In this document: one piece after another, positions 17,976 through 25,404 of the stretch
How positions within the stretch are numbered: the first letter of the stretch is position 1
Layout: every line of letters begins with the position of its first letter
NCBI GenBank assembly: GCA_022448995.1
Contig: JAKVCT010000021.1
Coordinates: forward strand, 1-36,271
DNA: 36,271 nt
Direction: 5' to 3'
Source: Saprospiraceae bacterium
GTDB lineage: Bacteria > Bacteroidota > Bacteroidia > Chitinophagales > Saprospiraceae
Made by a program: the position numbers and the translations under genes
Notes under the pieces: generated by a model
The model's database searches: none
Seen by the model: the letters and a program-made list of their open reading frames with translations, nothing else
What the model was told of the DNA's origin: nothing

Positions 17976-18073
17976 CAACCTCCTGGGAATCAGCAACATA
18001 AATAGTACTAATAATTAATGAGTTGTGCCACAGTCACCTACTATATGTTCAATATAAAAATGAATAAAGTTGT

Positions 18074-18451
18074 TTATTCTTTGGCAATTTTCGACAGAAA
18101 ATAAATTTCAAAAACTGTGTAAATTAAATAAATCCCCATAAAAGGTAAGATATATAACTTACTTGCAACAGAGTCATCTTCCTTGAAAATTAGAACTAGT
18201 CCTAGACTAAAAATAAGTTTGATAATAGTTGATCCTAAAAAAACTTGTGTAAAAAGTTGAGGATTCAAACTAGCTACACTTCGTTTACTCAACGCAAAAA
18301 CACTCATAGAAAAGAAAATAAAAAAAATAAAACTTGCCCAAGAGAGTGTTTTTCCCAAATGGTACAGTGCTAAATGATGAATGCAACTTATCCCAATCGC
18401 CACACTAATAGACAGTATTCCTAGCTGTCTAAAAAAAAGTTTTGTCGTCAT
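18074..18451 (-). CDS. Four-helix membrane protein, ATP synthase subunit I-like
   Basis: The 125-aa protein consists mostly of four hydrophobic segments (about 8-28, 35-55, 68-88 and 98-120) with short loops, ending in SKIAKE. Its start overlaps the stop of the AtpZ-like gene by four bases (ATGA), so the two are translationally coupled. Small proteins of this size and topology stand between AtpZ/AtpI and the ATP synthase a subunit in Bacteroidota, where they are thought to help assemble or supply Mg2+ to the c-ring. The sequence alone is too degenerate to prove the family. The expected atpB gene does not follow. Confidence 0.6.
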   Translation of the reverse strand: MTTKLFFRQLGILSISVAIGISCIHHLALYHLGKTLSWASFIFFIFFSMSVFALSKRSVASLNPQLFTQVFLGSTIIKLIFSLGLVLIFKEDDSVASKLYILPFMGIYLIYTVFEIYFLSKIAKE

Positions 18452-18708
18452 TCCTTTTCCTGATTATTCTCAGTGAGAACTTGACGAATCAACACATAAA
18501 GTGCTAGCCCTACCCCCAATAGAGAACAGATTACCGTAAATACAGTTTTAATTTCAAAATATTCGTCTAGCTTCATTCCCAAAAACGTTGCTCCACCAAT
18601 TACAATAGCCATCTGAAAACCAATAGCAGAGTACTTTAGGTAAGCATTAGCCTGTTTTTTGTTCTTCTCTAAAAATTGAGGTGACGTTTTTTTCTCCTTC
18701 TTTTCCAT
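18448..18708 (-). CDS. AtpZ/AtpI-like accessory protein
   Basis: The 86-aa protein has a highly charged N-terminus (MEKKEKKTSPQFLEKNKKQ) and two membrane helices (about 27-47 and 54-76). The first contains the pattern YSAIGFQMAIVIGGATFLGMKLDEYF, characteristic of AtpZ/AtpI proteins that accompany F-type ATP synthases. The start lies inside the bactofilin gene (62-base overlap in another frame). I found no later ATG before the conserved helix (the next Met is inside it), so the overlap seems real. Gene order bactofilin-atpZ-membrane protein is common in Bacteroidota in front of the atp operon. Confidence 0.78.
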   Translation of the reverse strand: MEKKEKKTSPQFLEKNKKQANAYLKYSAIGFQMAIVIGGATFLGMKLDEYFEIKTVFTVICSLLGVGLALYVLIRQVLTENNQEKE

Positions 18709-19096
18709 CTAATAAATCATTTATAACTTGCTTGCCCATCTGACAACTACCATTAAAGGTTGCTCCATCTTCAATAACAAGTTTCATAGTGATAATATCT
18801 CCTTGAATTTTGGCTGTTGAGGCTAGATCTAATCGCTCTAATACTTGAATATTTCCTTTGACTAAACCTTGTATTACAGCATTACGACAGATAATATTAC
18901 CATGTACTACTCCATCTTTCCCCAAAAAAACCTTTGCACTACAAGATAAACTCCCCAAAAGGTCACCATCAATTCGAATATCAGTATCAGATTTCACCTG
19001 ACCATTGATTTGGGTTCCTCTTACAAGACTATTATGTGCTAGTGAATTGGGGGTATAAGATCTAGTAGTATCATTATTTTTATTTCGTCCAAACAT
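18647..19096 (-). CDS. Bactofilin, polymer-forming cytoskeletal protein
   Basis: Bactofilins polymerise without nucleotides into filaments at the membrane and help shape cells or position proteins. The 149-aa protein has a short disordered N-terminus (MFGRNKNNDTTRSYTPN), then a central right-handed beta-helix domain (about 25-120) with the repeating pattern TQINGQVKSDTDIRIDGDLLGSL, VHGNIICRN, GLVKGNIQVLERLDL, KIQGDIIT and a Gly-Ala-Thr-Phe turn, then a charged tail. Size and layout are typical. It is first in an operon with the AtpZ-like and AtpI-like genes and overlaps the former by 62 bases. A repeat half-site (ATAGTTCGTTTATTT, 19097-19111) directly adjoins its start codon. Confidence 0.92.
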   Translation of the reverse strand: MFGRNKNNDTTRSYTPNSLAHNSLVRGTQINGQVKSDTDIRIDGDLLGSLSCSAKVFLGKDGVVHGNIICRNAVIQGLVKGNIQVLERLDLASTAKIQGDIITMKLVIEDGATFNGSCQMGKQVINDLLDGKEGEKNVTSIFREEQKTG

Positions 19097-19125
19097 ATAG
19101 TTCGTTTATTTGAGGTGTTCTAGTG

Positions 19126-19274
19126 TAAGTAGGTGGACATAATTAATTTTATAATAACCCCGAAGGGCTCAACAAAGTTAACCACGAAGTGCTCAACGCA
19201 GTTAAAAGGCTGCTTGAATTTACTTCGTAGAGCCCTTCGGGGTTAAATACAAATTAATTGTGGCTATCTACTTA
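19126..19274. repeat. MITE-like element, TAAGTAG family, with three nested modules
   Basis: The ends TAAGTAGGTGGACATAATTA (19126-19145) and, inverted, TAAGTAGATAGCCACAATTA (19255-19274) are followed inward on both sides by a copy of the AACCCCGAAGGGCTC module. Three modules are present: two in tandem on the minus strand (19154-19181 and 19180-19205) and one on the plus strand (19222-19246). Relatives are at 24847-24955 and 36195-36271. It lies upstream of the bactofilin gene and contains no open frame. Confidence 0.8.
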
Positions 19275-19355
19275 TATTAAATATGTTAGACCTTGTTTAT
19301 AGATAGTCTACTTAAAGGTACTAAATACAAAGTTATCATTTTGAGCATAAAAACT

Positions 19356-19393
19356 AAAAAGTGGATACCTTTTTTTAAGGCATCCACTTTTTT
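19356..19393 (-). terminator. Intrinsic terminator of rpoD
   Basis: The stem AAAAAGTGGAT (19356-19366) pairs with ATCCACTTTTT (19382-19392). A and T tracts on both sides make it functional on either strand. It lies about 135 bases beyond the rpoD stop on the minus strand. Confidence 0.75.
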
Positions 19394-19526
19394 AATTTTC
19401 GTCAAACAGTGATATGTTTACGTTTTTAAACGGTTTTTCATCCACTTATATATACTCTAAAGCTAACAAGACCTACAAAGACTTCTAGACTATATTCAAT
19501 TGCAAAATCTTGTTGAACTAATTATT

Positions 19527-20399
19527 TTATTGACCTAAATAAGCTTTCAGTAATTTACTCTTAGAAGAAGATGTTCTCAATTTGTTGATCGCTTTATCCT
19601 TGATCTGTCGTACACGTTCACGAGTCAATCCAAATTTTTCTCCGATATCCTCCAATGACATTGGATGTTCATATCCGATCCCAAAATACAATTTAATTAC
19701 ATCTCTCTGACGATCAGTTAAAGAACACAAGGAACGATCAATCTCATTACGCAAAGACTCCATATATTCTAGCTGAGAATCTGTCTTAGGAGTATTCTTA
19801 TTTTCCAGAACATCTAATAAAGAATTGTCTTCCCCTTCTACAAAAGGAGCGTCCATAGAAACGTGTCGAGCAGCTACCCCCAAAGTTGTTTCTACCTCTT
19901 CTGAAGCAATATTCAAGATATCTGCCAACTCATCAGACGAAGGCTCTCTTTCATATTCTTGCTCCAATTTAGAAAACGCTTTGTTAATTTTGTTGAGTGA
20001 CCCTACCTTGTTCAAAGGTAAACGAACAATTCTAGACTGCTCTGCCAAAGCTTGTAATATAGACTGGCGAATCCACCAAACAGCATAAGATATAAACTTA
20101 AAACCTCTAGTTTCATCAAAACGCTGTGCTGCTTTGATTAATCCCAGATTCCCCTCATTAATCAAATCACTCAAAGATAATCCTTGATTTTGGTACTGTT
20201 TAGCTACAGAAACCACAAAACGCAAATTGGCTTTGGTAAGCTTCTCTAAAGCGATCTGATCGCCTTGTTTAATGCGCTTTGCCAAATCTACTTCTTCCTC
20301 TGGAGTTAGGAGATCTACCTTTCCAATTTCTTGTAGATACTTCTCTAAGGATTGACTTTCACGATTCGTAATTGATTTTGTAATCTTTAACTGTCTCAT
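19527..20399 (-). CDS. rpoD: Primary RNA polymerase sigma factor, Bacteroidota type
   Basis: The main sigma factor directs RNA polymerase to housekeeping promoters. The 290-aa protein lacks the long N-terminal region 1.1 of proteobacterial RpoD and has the short form typical of Bacteroidota. Region 1.2 begins at [16 protein letters not shown]. Region 2 contains [36 protein letters not shown] and the promoter-melting [10 protein letters not shown]. Region 3 ([16 protein letters not shown]) and region 4 with the -35 helix-turn-helix ([18 protein letters not shown]) follow. The start [22 protein letters not shown] is the usual N-terminus of the group. A promoter of the form that this sigma factor itself recognises lies upstream (20460-20491), consistent with autoregulation. 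Confidence 0.97.
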   Translation of the reverse strand: MRQLKITKSITNRESQSLEKYLQEIGKVDLLTPEEEVDLAKRIKQGDQIALEKLTKANLRFVVSVAKQYQNQGLSLSDLINEGNLGLIKAAQRFDETRGFKFISYAVWWIRQSILQALAEQSRIVRLPLNKVGSLNKINKAFSKLEQEYEREPSSDELADILNIASEEVETTLGVAARHVSMDAPFVEGEDNSLLDVLENKNTPKTDSQLEYMESLRNEIDRSLCSLTDRQRDVIKLYFGIGYEHPMSLEDIGEKFGLTRERVRQIKDKAINKLRTSSSKSKLLKAYLGQ

Positions 20400-20459
20400 A
20401 TATCTCTTGTATATATATTATTTTTAACTTGTTGACACATTTTAGTAATAAACCACTTG

Positions 20460-20491
20460 CAAAAGTACTTAAATTTGATCATTTTATCAAA
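20460..20491 (-). promoter_or_regulatory. Candidate Bacteroidota-type promoter of rpoD
   Basis: On the minus strand, TTTG (20491-20488) is followed after 20 bases by TACTTTTG (20467-20460). This matches the known -33 TTTG / -7 TAnnTTTG consensus of Bacteroidota with a permitted spacing. It lies about 60 bases upstream of the rpoD start, in the 234-base gap that it shares with the divergent aroK gene. Confidence 0.5.
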
Positions 20492-20633
20492 TAATTAAGT
20501 TCTTTTAGCAGAACTTTAGTAGTTTAGTAAAAGAAAATGAACAAGATAGTGGATAAAATTTCCTTTAAAAGTTATAGTAATCAGCAACTCTAATAATGGA
20601 TTCTAATCAATTCATTGCTAAACAGTTTCAGAA

Positions 20634-21161
20634 ATGAACATAAAAAAATATGACAAAATATACTTAACTGGATTTATGGGAAGTGGTAAATCGTTCCTAG
20701 CACAAAATTTAGCAAAAAAAACAGGCTGGCAAGCTAAAGATTTAGATCAAATTATAGAAGAAGGACAAAATCTACCTATATCTGCTATTTTCCAACTACA
20801 TGGTGAGGCTATTTTCAGAAAACTAGAACAAAAAGCCTTGCACAATACCCTACATGCATCAAGGTCTATTTTTGCTTTGGGAGGTGGAACCACATGCTTT
20901 TTTGATAATATGGACTGGATAAAAAAGCATGGCATTTGTATTTTTCTAAATCCTTCTGTAGCAACCTTAGTAGAACGGCTATCACAAGCATCTGAACTAA
21001 AAAAAAGACCGCTACTCCAACAACTCAATTCAGATGAATTAGAGCTATACATTAGCAACAAACTTGAAGAAAGGATGGTCTATTACAAGCAAGCCAACTA
21101 TACAATTATATCCTCCAAACTAGAGGAAATTATAAAAGAAATAGAACATTTATTCTACTAA
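20634..21161 (+). CDS. aroK: Shikimate kinase
   Basis: Phosphorylates shikimate at the 3-hydroxyl with ATP, the fifth step of the pathway to chorismate and the aromatic amino acids. The 175-aa protein has the Walker A motif GFMGSGKS (13-20), the shikimate-binding DLD (36-38), FRKLE (61-65) with its Arg and Glu, GGG (83-85), the lid arginine in KKRPLL (Arg125) and the C-terminal substrate arginine EERMVYY (Arg147). Length and order are standard. It is divergently oriented from rpoD and stands alone; no other aro gene lies nearby. Identification is firm. Confidence 0.95.
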   Translation: MNIKKYDKIYLTGFMGSGKSFLAQNLAKKTGWQAKDLDQIIEEGQNLPISAIFQLHGEAIFRKLEQKALHNTLHASRSIFALGGGTTCFFDNMDWIKKHGICIFLNPSVATLVERLSQASELKKRPLLQQLNSDELELYISNKLEERMVYYKQANYTIISSKLEEIIKEIEHLFY

Positions 21162-21209
21162 AAAGAAAGACTTATGTATTCCCAAGTATAGATTAGGGAC
21201 GTTCTGTAT

Positions 21210-22295
21210 TTAACGTGTGATGACCCAAGCATCTGAACTATACTTTCTACGCATACGACTCAAATGTTTTTTGACCTCAGCCTTTGTTTCTAACAAAACC
21301 CCCACACGTAAAAGTCCTGTGTACAGTTTTTTATAATCTGTAGTATATCCATCTTTTTTCAACTTACGCAAGATTCGATCTGCATTTTTTTTATCTTCAA
21401 AAGCACCAACAATGATAATGTAAGCTTTTTTTACAGTACTTTCTTTAGGAGTAGGATCTAACTTAGGTTTTGGTTCAGTTGTAGAAGATTTACGAGTTGT
21501 ATCCAAAGCGTTTTCTGCAATAGAAATGCGGCTAGTTGTATCAACTAATGCTGTATGATTACTTTTTGTATCCTGCGAAGAAGAATCTGTCTTAGACAAA
21601 TCACTAAAAGCGACAACTTGACTAGTATCTTCACTCGAACCATCTGTGGTATTAACCGAAAAAATTGCAGCATTCTGCGTATTATTAGGATCTTTAGAGA
21701 GATTTGTATCACTTCCCCAATAAGAATAAATAATAGGACTTAGTAAAAACAATATTAAAAGTCCACCTAGAGTTACTGCTTTTTTGGGCTGTTTGAGTAA
21801 GACCATTATCCCACCCTTGGAGACTCTTTTGCCCTCTACTACAGCTAATGTAGCTGTGCCTATAGCGGCCGCCTTAGATCGAAGAATAGGCTGGCAGTTC
21901 AAGATAGGGAGTCCAAAAGACTCTAATCTAAAATTAGTACCTTGATTCTTGAATGCCAACTGTTTTTCGCTGTCCCAATAAAGCTTTCCTATAGCCTCAA
22001 ACTCAATAAAAGACTGTTCTTTCAATACATTTTCTACCCTCCCCACAAATGCCTTTACCTCATCATAGGCCTTTTTATAGGTCAACTTTTCATTTTGCAC
22101 AATATAATTGACTAGTAAACCGTCATTATCTGTGAGATTTGGATCAAATTTTATTGTTTTCGAAGGTGGGTAGATCTGTGCCTCCATAAAATGAATATTG
22201 GCCGACTCGTAAGTGCTTACGAATCCGCCAATACCTGGTATAATTACCTTATTATTTGTATATAATAGTTCTCTTATATATCTAACCAAATCCAT
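21210..22295 (-). CDS. CCDC81-type HU and SPOR-domain membrane protein
   Basis: The 361-aa protein contains two N-terminal domains of the prokaryotic CCDC81-type HU pair (about 1-60, starting MDLVRYIRELLYTNNKVIIPGIGGF by pattern, and about 65-135), one membrane helix (about 174-193), a Ser/Thr/Asp-rich linker and a C-terminal SPOR domain (289-361, starting KKAYIIIVGAFEDKKNA). The HU part would be cytosolic and the SPOR domain periplasmic, binding denuded peptidoglycan at the division site. Linking DNA- or protein-binding HU folds to the cell wall is typical of Bacteroidota, and a role in division or envelope organisation is inferred. It follows the small secreted protein gene by 19 bases, so the two form an operon. 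Confidence 0.9.
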   Translation of the reverse strand: MDLVRYIRELLYTNNKVIIPGIGGFVSTYESANIHFMEAQIYPPSKTIKFDPNLTDNDGLLVNYIVQNEKLTYKKAYDEVKAFVGRVENVLKEQSFIEFEAIGKLYWDSEKQLAFKNQGTNFRLESFGLPILNCQPILRSKAAAIGTATLAVVEGKRVSKGGIMVLLKQPKKAVTLGGLLILFLLSPIIYSYWGSDTNLSKDPNNTQNAAIFSVNTTDGSSEDTSQVVAFSDLSKTDSSSQDTKSNHTALVDTTSRISIAENALDTTRKSSTTEPKPKLDPTPKESTVKKAYIIIVGAFEDKKNADRILRKLKKDGYTTDYKKLYTGLLRVGVLLETKAEVKKHLSRMRRKYSSDAWVITR

Positions 22296-22314
22296 AGATG
22301 AAAATTTCTATTCA

Positions 22315-22764
22315 TCACTTTGAGAGCTTGATCTCTTGACGATAAACTCCATTGTAAGTGTGTAATTCTACAAAATAAGTCTCCTCTGACAGGTCCTTTA
22401 AACTTATTTCATAAATCGTATTAACAGGTAAGTCAAAAAGAGTGTCATCTTCCAAAAGTACGGCATTTTTTTGATCTTTCAACTGTATTGTTTTCATTTT
22501 CCCTCCTAATTCTTCAAAATCTACATAAACAATTTTCTTTGTTAAGTCTGTATGTATTACCCAATTTTGTTCTTCTACCTCAATTTCAAAATCTTCCCAA
22601 TCAACATCGTTACTTGAACTATAAGTTACGGCTTCTTCAGGAACTAGTTCGAAATCACTAAAATCATATTCACTTGCTTCGGAATCTATGGAAGCTGTAG
22701 TCTGAGCACTTAAGAGAGAGATAGAACACAAAAATAGAGCTAGGATAGAGAATGTACTTTTCAT
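22315..22764 (-). CDS. Small exported protein, upstream partner of the HU-SPOR gene
   Basis: The 149-aa protein has a signal peptide (MKSTFSILALFLCSISLLSA, cleavage after SAQ). It then has a very acidic region with repeated Asp/Glu-Phe pairs (YDFSDFELVPEE, DWEDFEIEVEE) and an ending rich in beta strands, IYEISLKDLSEETYFVELH then NGVYRQEIKLSK. The last ~40 residues resemble the beta-sandwich of type IX sorting domains in layout, but the match is too weak to call. No enzymatic motif is seen. It lies 19 bases before the HU-SPOR gene, suggesting a shared envelope role. Confidence 0.75.
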   Translation of the reverse strand: MKSTFSILALFLCSISLLSAQTTASIDSEASEYDFSDFELVPEEAVTYSSSNDVDWEDFEIEVEEQNWVIHTDLTKKIVYVDFEELGGKMKTIQLKDQKNAVLLEDDTLFDLPVNTIYEISLKDLSEETYFVELHTYNGVYRQEIKLSK

Positions 22765-23163
22765 TTTTGTTCTGGTATTTTTTTTTAGAATATAAGTCTT
22801 GAAATTTATTTCCTATTAACGGCTTAAGTTGGTTTTCTAGTATAAGAGCCACCAAAAAATATTATTCCATGAATAAATGCTTAAGAACAGTTGAGTATTT
22901 TTTATATGTCCATTCCTATATATATTCATATTTTTATATATGTATTTTGGATGGATTCTTATTTTTTAATAACCTTAAAAAAGTAGGTTATTGATTTCGA
23001 AGTCAATTATATTGGTTTTTGTTCTTTTTTTCAAAAAAAATTATTTTTTTTTTCAAAAAAACTTAGTTTTTGTTGCAAAAACAGGCAAAAAGCCAAATTT
23101 CTTTTGTTTTTATTAACAATTCCCTTACTTAATTTTATTCCTAGCTTAAAAGCCAAATATAGA
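22765..23163. other. 399-base AT-rich intergenic stretch with T/A tracts
   Basis: No gene or repeat element is seen. Two adjacent T-tract/A-tract junctions lie at 23025-23040 and 23044-23061 (T7-C-A8 and T10-C-A7), likely to give bent DNA or a weak terminator for hemF on the minus strand. The promoter of the 22315-22764 gene should lie in the left part, but no clear consensus is visible. Confidence 0.4.
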
Positions 23164-24078
23164 TTATTCCTCAATCCAGTTAATCCCTTTTTTCAACAAA
23201 TCTAAGGTATTTGCCTCTGGACTTTTCTCCTCAGTCTGATAATTATAGACCCAATTGGCCTGTGGAGGCAAACTCATCAGTATAGATTCTGTACGTCCAT
23301 TAGTCTGCAGACCAAACTTGGTACCTCGATCCCAAACTAAGTTGAATTCTGCATAGCGTCCTCTACGCAAACGCTGCCAATGCACCTGTTCTTCGCCATA
23401 AGATAGATTTCTAGTCTGTTCTATCTGATAGGTGTAAGTGGGTACAAAAGCATTTCCTACATCCTGAACAAATGCCCAGCGTGCAGCTTTATCAAAGTCA
23501 TCGTTGTTACTCAAACGGTCAAAAAATATACCACCAATTCCCCTCGTTTCTTGTCGGTGTCTGATATAAAAATACTCATCTGCCCAGGGTTTGAATTCAG
23601 AATAGTAACTTGGATGATGTGCATCACAAACAGCCTTCATACGCCTATGAAAATCTCTAGCCAAATCCTTACTTACATAATGTGGAGTTAGATCAATTCC
23701 TCCGCCAAACCACCAAGTACCATTAGTCATTTCAAAATAGCGAACATTCATATGGATGATTGGTGTCATTGGACTTTTGGGATGTAGTACAATGGATACA
23801 CCTGTGGCATGAAAACGCAATTCCTCCTTTGTGTCAGCTTCTACTTTCAATGTTTTCAATAGTAATTCTGGCATTTTACCACTAACTGCCGAAAAATTTA
23901 CACCACCTTTTTCCAGTACTTCCCCATTCCTAATCACTCGGCTCCTTCCACCACCACCTGCGTGATGCTCCCATTTATCTTCTTGAAATTTACCTTTTCC
24001 ATCTGCTTGCTCTAAACCTTTACAGATTTTATCCTGTAAATTCTGAAACCATTGTTCAATTTCTACTCTTGTTATCAT
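23164..24078 (-). CDS. hemF: Oxygen-dependent coproporphyrinogen III oxidase
   Basis: HemF decarboxylates and oxidises two propionate side chains of coproporphyrinogen III to give protoporphyrinogen IX, using O2, in haem synthesis. The 304-aa protein shows the family signatures in order: WEHHAGGGGRSRVI (substrate/glycine-rich loop), GVNFSAVSG, SIVLHPKSPMTPIIHMNVRY with the conserved His residues, WWFGGGIDLTP, EFKPWADEYFYIRHRQETRG then GGIFFD, and YAEFNLVWDRGTKFGL with GRTESILMSLPP. Length is typical of the enzyme. A long perfect hairpin (24098-24143) lies 19 bases upstream of the start codon, between it and the cupredoxin gene. Identification is firm; it implies aerobic haem synthesis. Confidence 0.97.
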   Translation of the reverse strand: MITRVEIEQWFQNLQDKICKGLEQADGKGKFQEDKWEHHAGGGGRSRVIRNGEVLEKGGVNFSAVSGKMPELLLKTLKVEADTKEELRFHATGVSIVLHPKSPMTPIIHMNVRYFEMTNGTWWFGGGIDLTPHYVSKDLARDFHRRMKAVCDAHHPSYYSEFKPWADEYFYIRHRQETRGIGGIFFDRLSNNDDFDKAARWAFVQDVGNAFVPTYTYQIEQTRNLSYGEEQVHWQRLRRGRYAEFNLVWDRGTKFGLQTNGRTESILMSLPPQANWVYNYQTEEKSPEANTLDLLKKGINWIEE

Positions 24079-24097
24079 ATCATATTATGTGACCATA

Positions 24098-24143
24098 AGA
24101 ATTCAACTTTATTGATATTATTAGTTCAATAAAGTTGAATTCT
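24098..24143. promoter_or_regulatory. Perfect 18-bp hairpin upstream of hemF
   Basis: The arm AGAATTCAACTTTATTGA (24098-24115) is perfectly complementary to 24126-24143, with a 10-base loop. There is no T run after it on the minus strand, so it does not look like an ordinary terminator of the cupredoxin gene. It may be a processing or regulatory structure in the hemF leader, or another small repeat element. Confidence 0.5.
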
Positions 24144-24157
24144 CGTGGCAGAGATTA

Positions 24158-24811
24158 CTATAGAGCTATTTTTCTAATAACTCTTTGATTATCAACAACC
24201 AATACAACTACATATACAGCTTTGCTTGGAATATTTTCAAGACTAACATTATGACTATTAGCTCCTACTGTTGCTCCAATCTGATTTACTTGCAAGGCTT
24301 TTCCATCTAGACTATAAATGGTCATAATAGCAGTTGAAGGTACATTTTCCAATTGAAAGTCAAGCTGAATACTTGATGACGCATTAATTGTATAAACCTT
24401 AAGATTCTCAACTACGTTATTTGTCATTTTTTGCACAGATGTGGTGGTAGTATCAGCATTAACCGTAATAGTTCCTACCATACCATTTGCAGCATGACTT
24501 CCAACACTACAATCATAACTGTAATCTCCTGGAATAGTAAATACATGAGTATATAATACAGAATCACTTGTAGCAGTTGAGGCAAAGCTTTCAGGATTTC
24601 CAAAGCTTTGTCCAGTTTGTGTATTGGTATTGAAGTTAACATCATGAAAACCTTCACTGTTCGTCCATACTACAGTATCACCAACATCGATAGTTAAAGA
24701 ACTGGGATCATAGAAGAAGTTACCACTATTGATAGTATGACTAACTTGTGCATTGGTCTGATAGCTGTATCCTAACAAAAATAGTACAGCTAGTAGTAAA
24801 AATTGCTTCAT
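24158..24811 (-). CDS. Secreted cupredoxin with probable type IX sorting domain
   Basis: The 217-aa protein has a signal peptide (cleavage after NAQ near residue 22) and a plastocyanin-like cupredoxin domain (about 23-118) with the four copper ligands His56 (GFHDVNF), Cys101, His106 and Met111 at the canonical C-x4-H-x4-M spacing. After a Thr-rich linker, the last ~80 residues (LKVYTINASSSIQLDF ... VYVVVLVVDNQRVIRKIAL) have the strand pattern and basic ending of type A C-terminal sorting domains, so it is probably exported through the type IX system and attached to the cell surface. It would carry electrons or bind copper outside the cell. The downstream neighbour on the same strand is hemF; a copper P-type ATPase lies 5 kb away. 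Confidence 0.88.
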   Translation of the reverse strand: MKQFLLLAVLFLLGYSYQTNAQVSHTINSGNFFYDPSSLTIDVGDTVVWTNSEGFHDVNFNTNTQTGQSFGNPESFASTATSDSVLYTHVFTIPGDYSYDCSVGSHAANGMVGTITVNADTTTTSVQKMTNNVVENLKVYTINASSSIQLDFQLENVPSTAIMTIYSLDGKALQVNQIGATVGANSHNVSLENIPSKAVYVVVLVVDNQRVIRKIAL

Positions 24812-24846
24812 AATTAGATCATTAATTTAATAATTAAAAAATATAT

Positions 24847-24955
24847 TAAGTAGAAAGCCACAATTATTTTATATTTAACCCAGCAGGGTTCTGCAACCCT
24901 GAAGCTTTGCATACTATTGTAAAAAGATAGTATTTAAATAATGCTGCCTACTATA
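24847..24955. repeat. MITE-like element, TAAGTAG family
   Basis: The left end TAAGTAGAAAGCCACAATTA (24847-24866) and the right end, inverted TATAGTAGGCAGCATTATTT (to 24955), match the family ends at 19126-19274 and 36195. An internal hairpin ATACTAT ... ATAGTAT lies at 24911-24932. The GAGC-CTTCG module is replaced by a different hairpin (AACCC-AGCAGGGTT). It lies 36 bases upstream of the cupredoxin start. Confidence 0.65.
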
Positions 24956-24966
24956 CAAATATAATA

Positions 24967-25049
24967 ATAGTCTGTGATTTTTTATTTTTATAGACGAAAA
25001 GAGCATACTACTAAATTATAATAGTTTGTTGATTTCTTATTTTTCTAGC
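24967..25049. repeat. Two tandem half-sites of the ATAGTTCGTTGA family
   Basis: ATAGTCTGTGATTTTTTATT (from 24967) and ATAGTTTGTTGATTTCTTAT (from 25021, continuing TTTTCTAGC) are in direct orientation 54 bases apart and match the left arm at 32235. No inverted partners were found. The following stretch 25050-25281 holds no gene that I can support. Confidence 0.5.
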
Positions 25050-25281
25050 AAAATTTGAAAAATATTGTTTAGTTTCACTGAGTATAGGGATAGCCCTGAA
25101 GTAGTCTAGAGATGAAGCAAAGCTTGCCACGATTCAGCTTTGTTACCACTAGTACTATCAAAAAGATTCAATTGAAAATATTTAAAAATTTATGTTACAG
25201 ATTACTAAAACAGGCTTGTACCTAAAAGTTCTTGGTTGTAGCATATAATTAGCTTAAATAAACAACATCATTATATAAATG

Positions 25282-25388
25282 ATAGTTCGTTGATTTTTCT
25301 TGCCACTTGATAATCAGGACTTCATCAAATCCAGATAATTTTACATTTCATAATGATTATCAATTAGTTACAAAAATACACGAACTAT
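25282..25388. repeat. Palindromic element, ATAGTTCGTTGA family
   Basis: The outer arms ATAGTTCGTTGATTTTT (25282-25298) and inverted ATAGTTCGTGTATTTTT (25372-25388), and the inner arms TTGATAATC / GATTATCAA, fold back around an AT-rich centre. The element ends 16 bases before the GTG start of the next gene, so it forms its 5' leader. Confidence 0.75.
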
Positions 25389-25404
25389 TAATAAAAACAC
25401 AATT

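Noticed and set aside
19126..19274. Small RNA gene
   Set aside because: The strong folding potential is explained by terminal inverted repeats and nested modules shared with other elements; no promoter or terminator of its own is visible.
22670..22855. 61-codon frame overlapping the start of the small secreted protein gene
   Set aside because: The 22315-22764 frame has a clear signal peptide; this one is an out-of-frame overlap.
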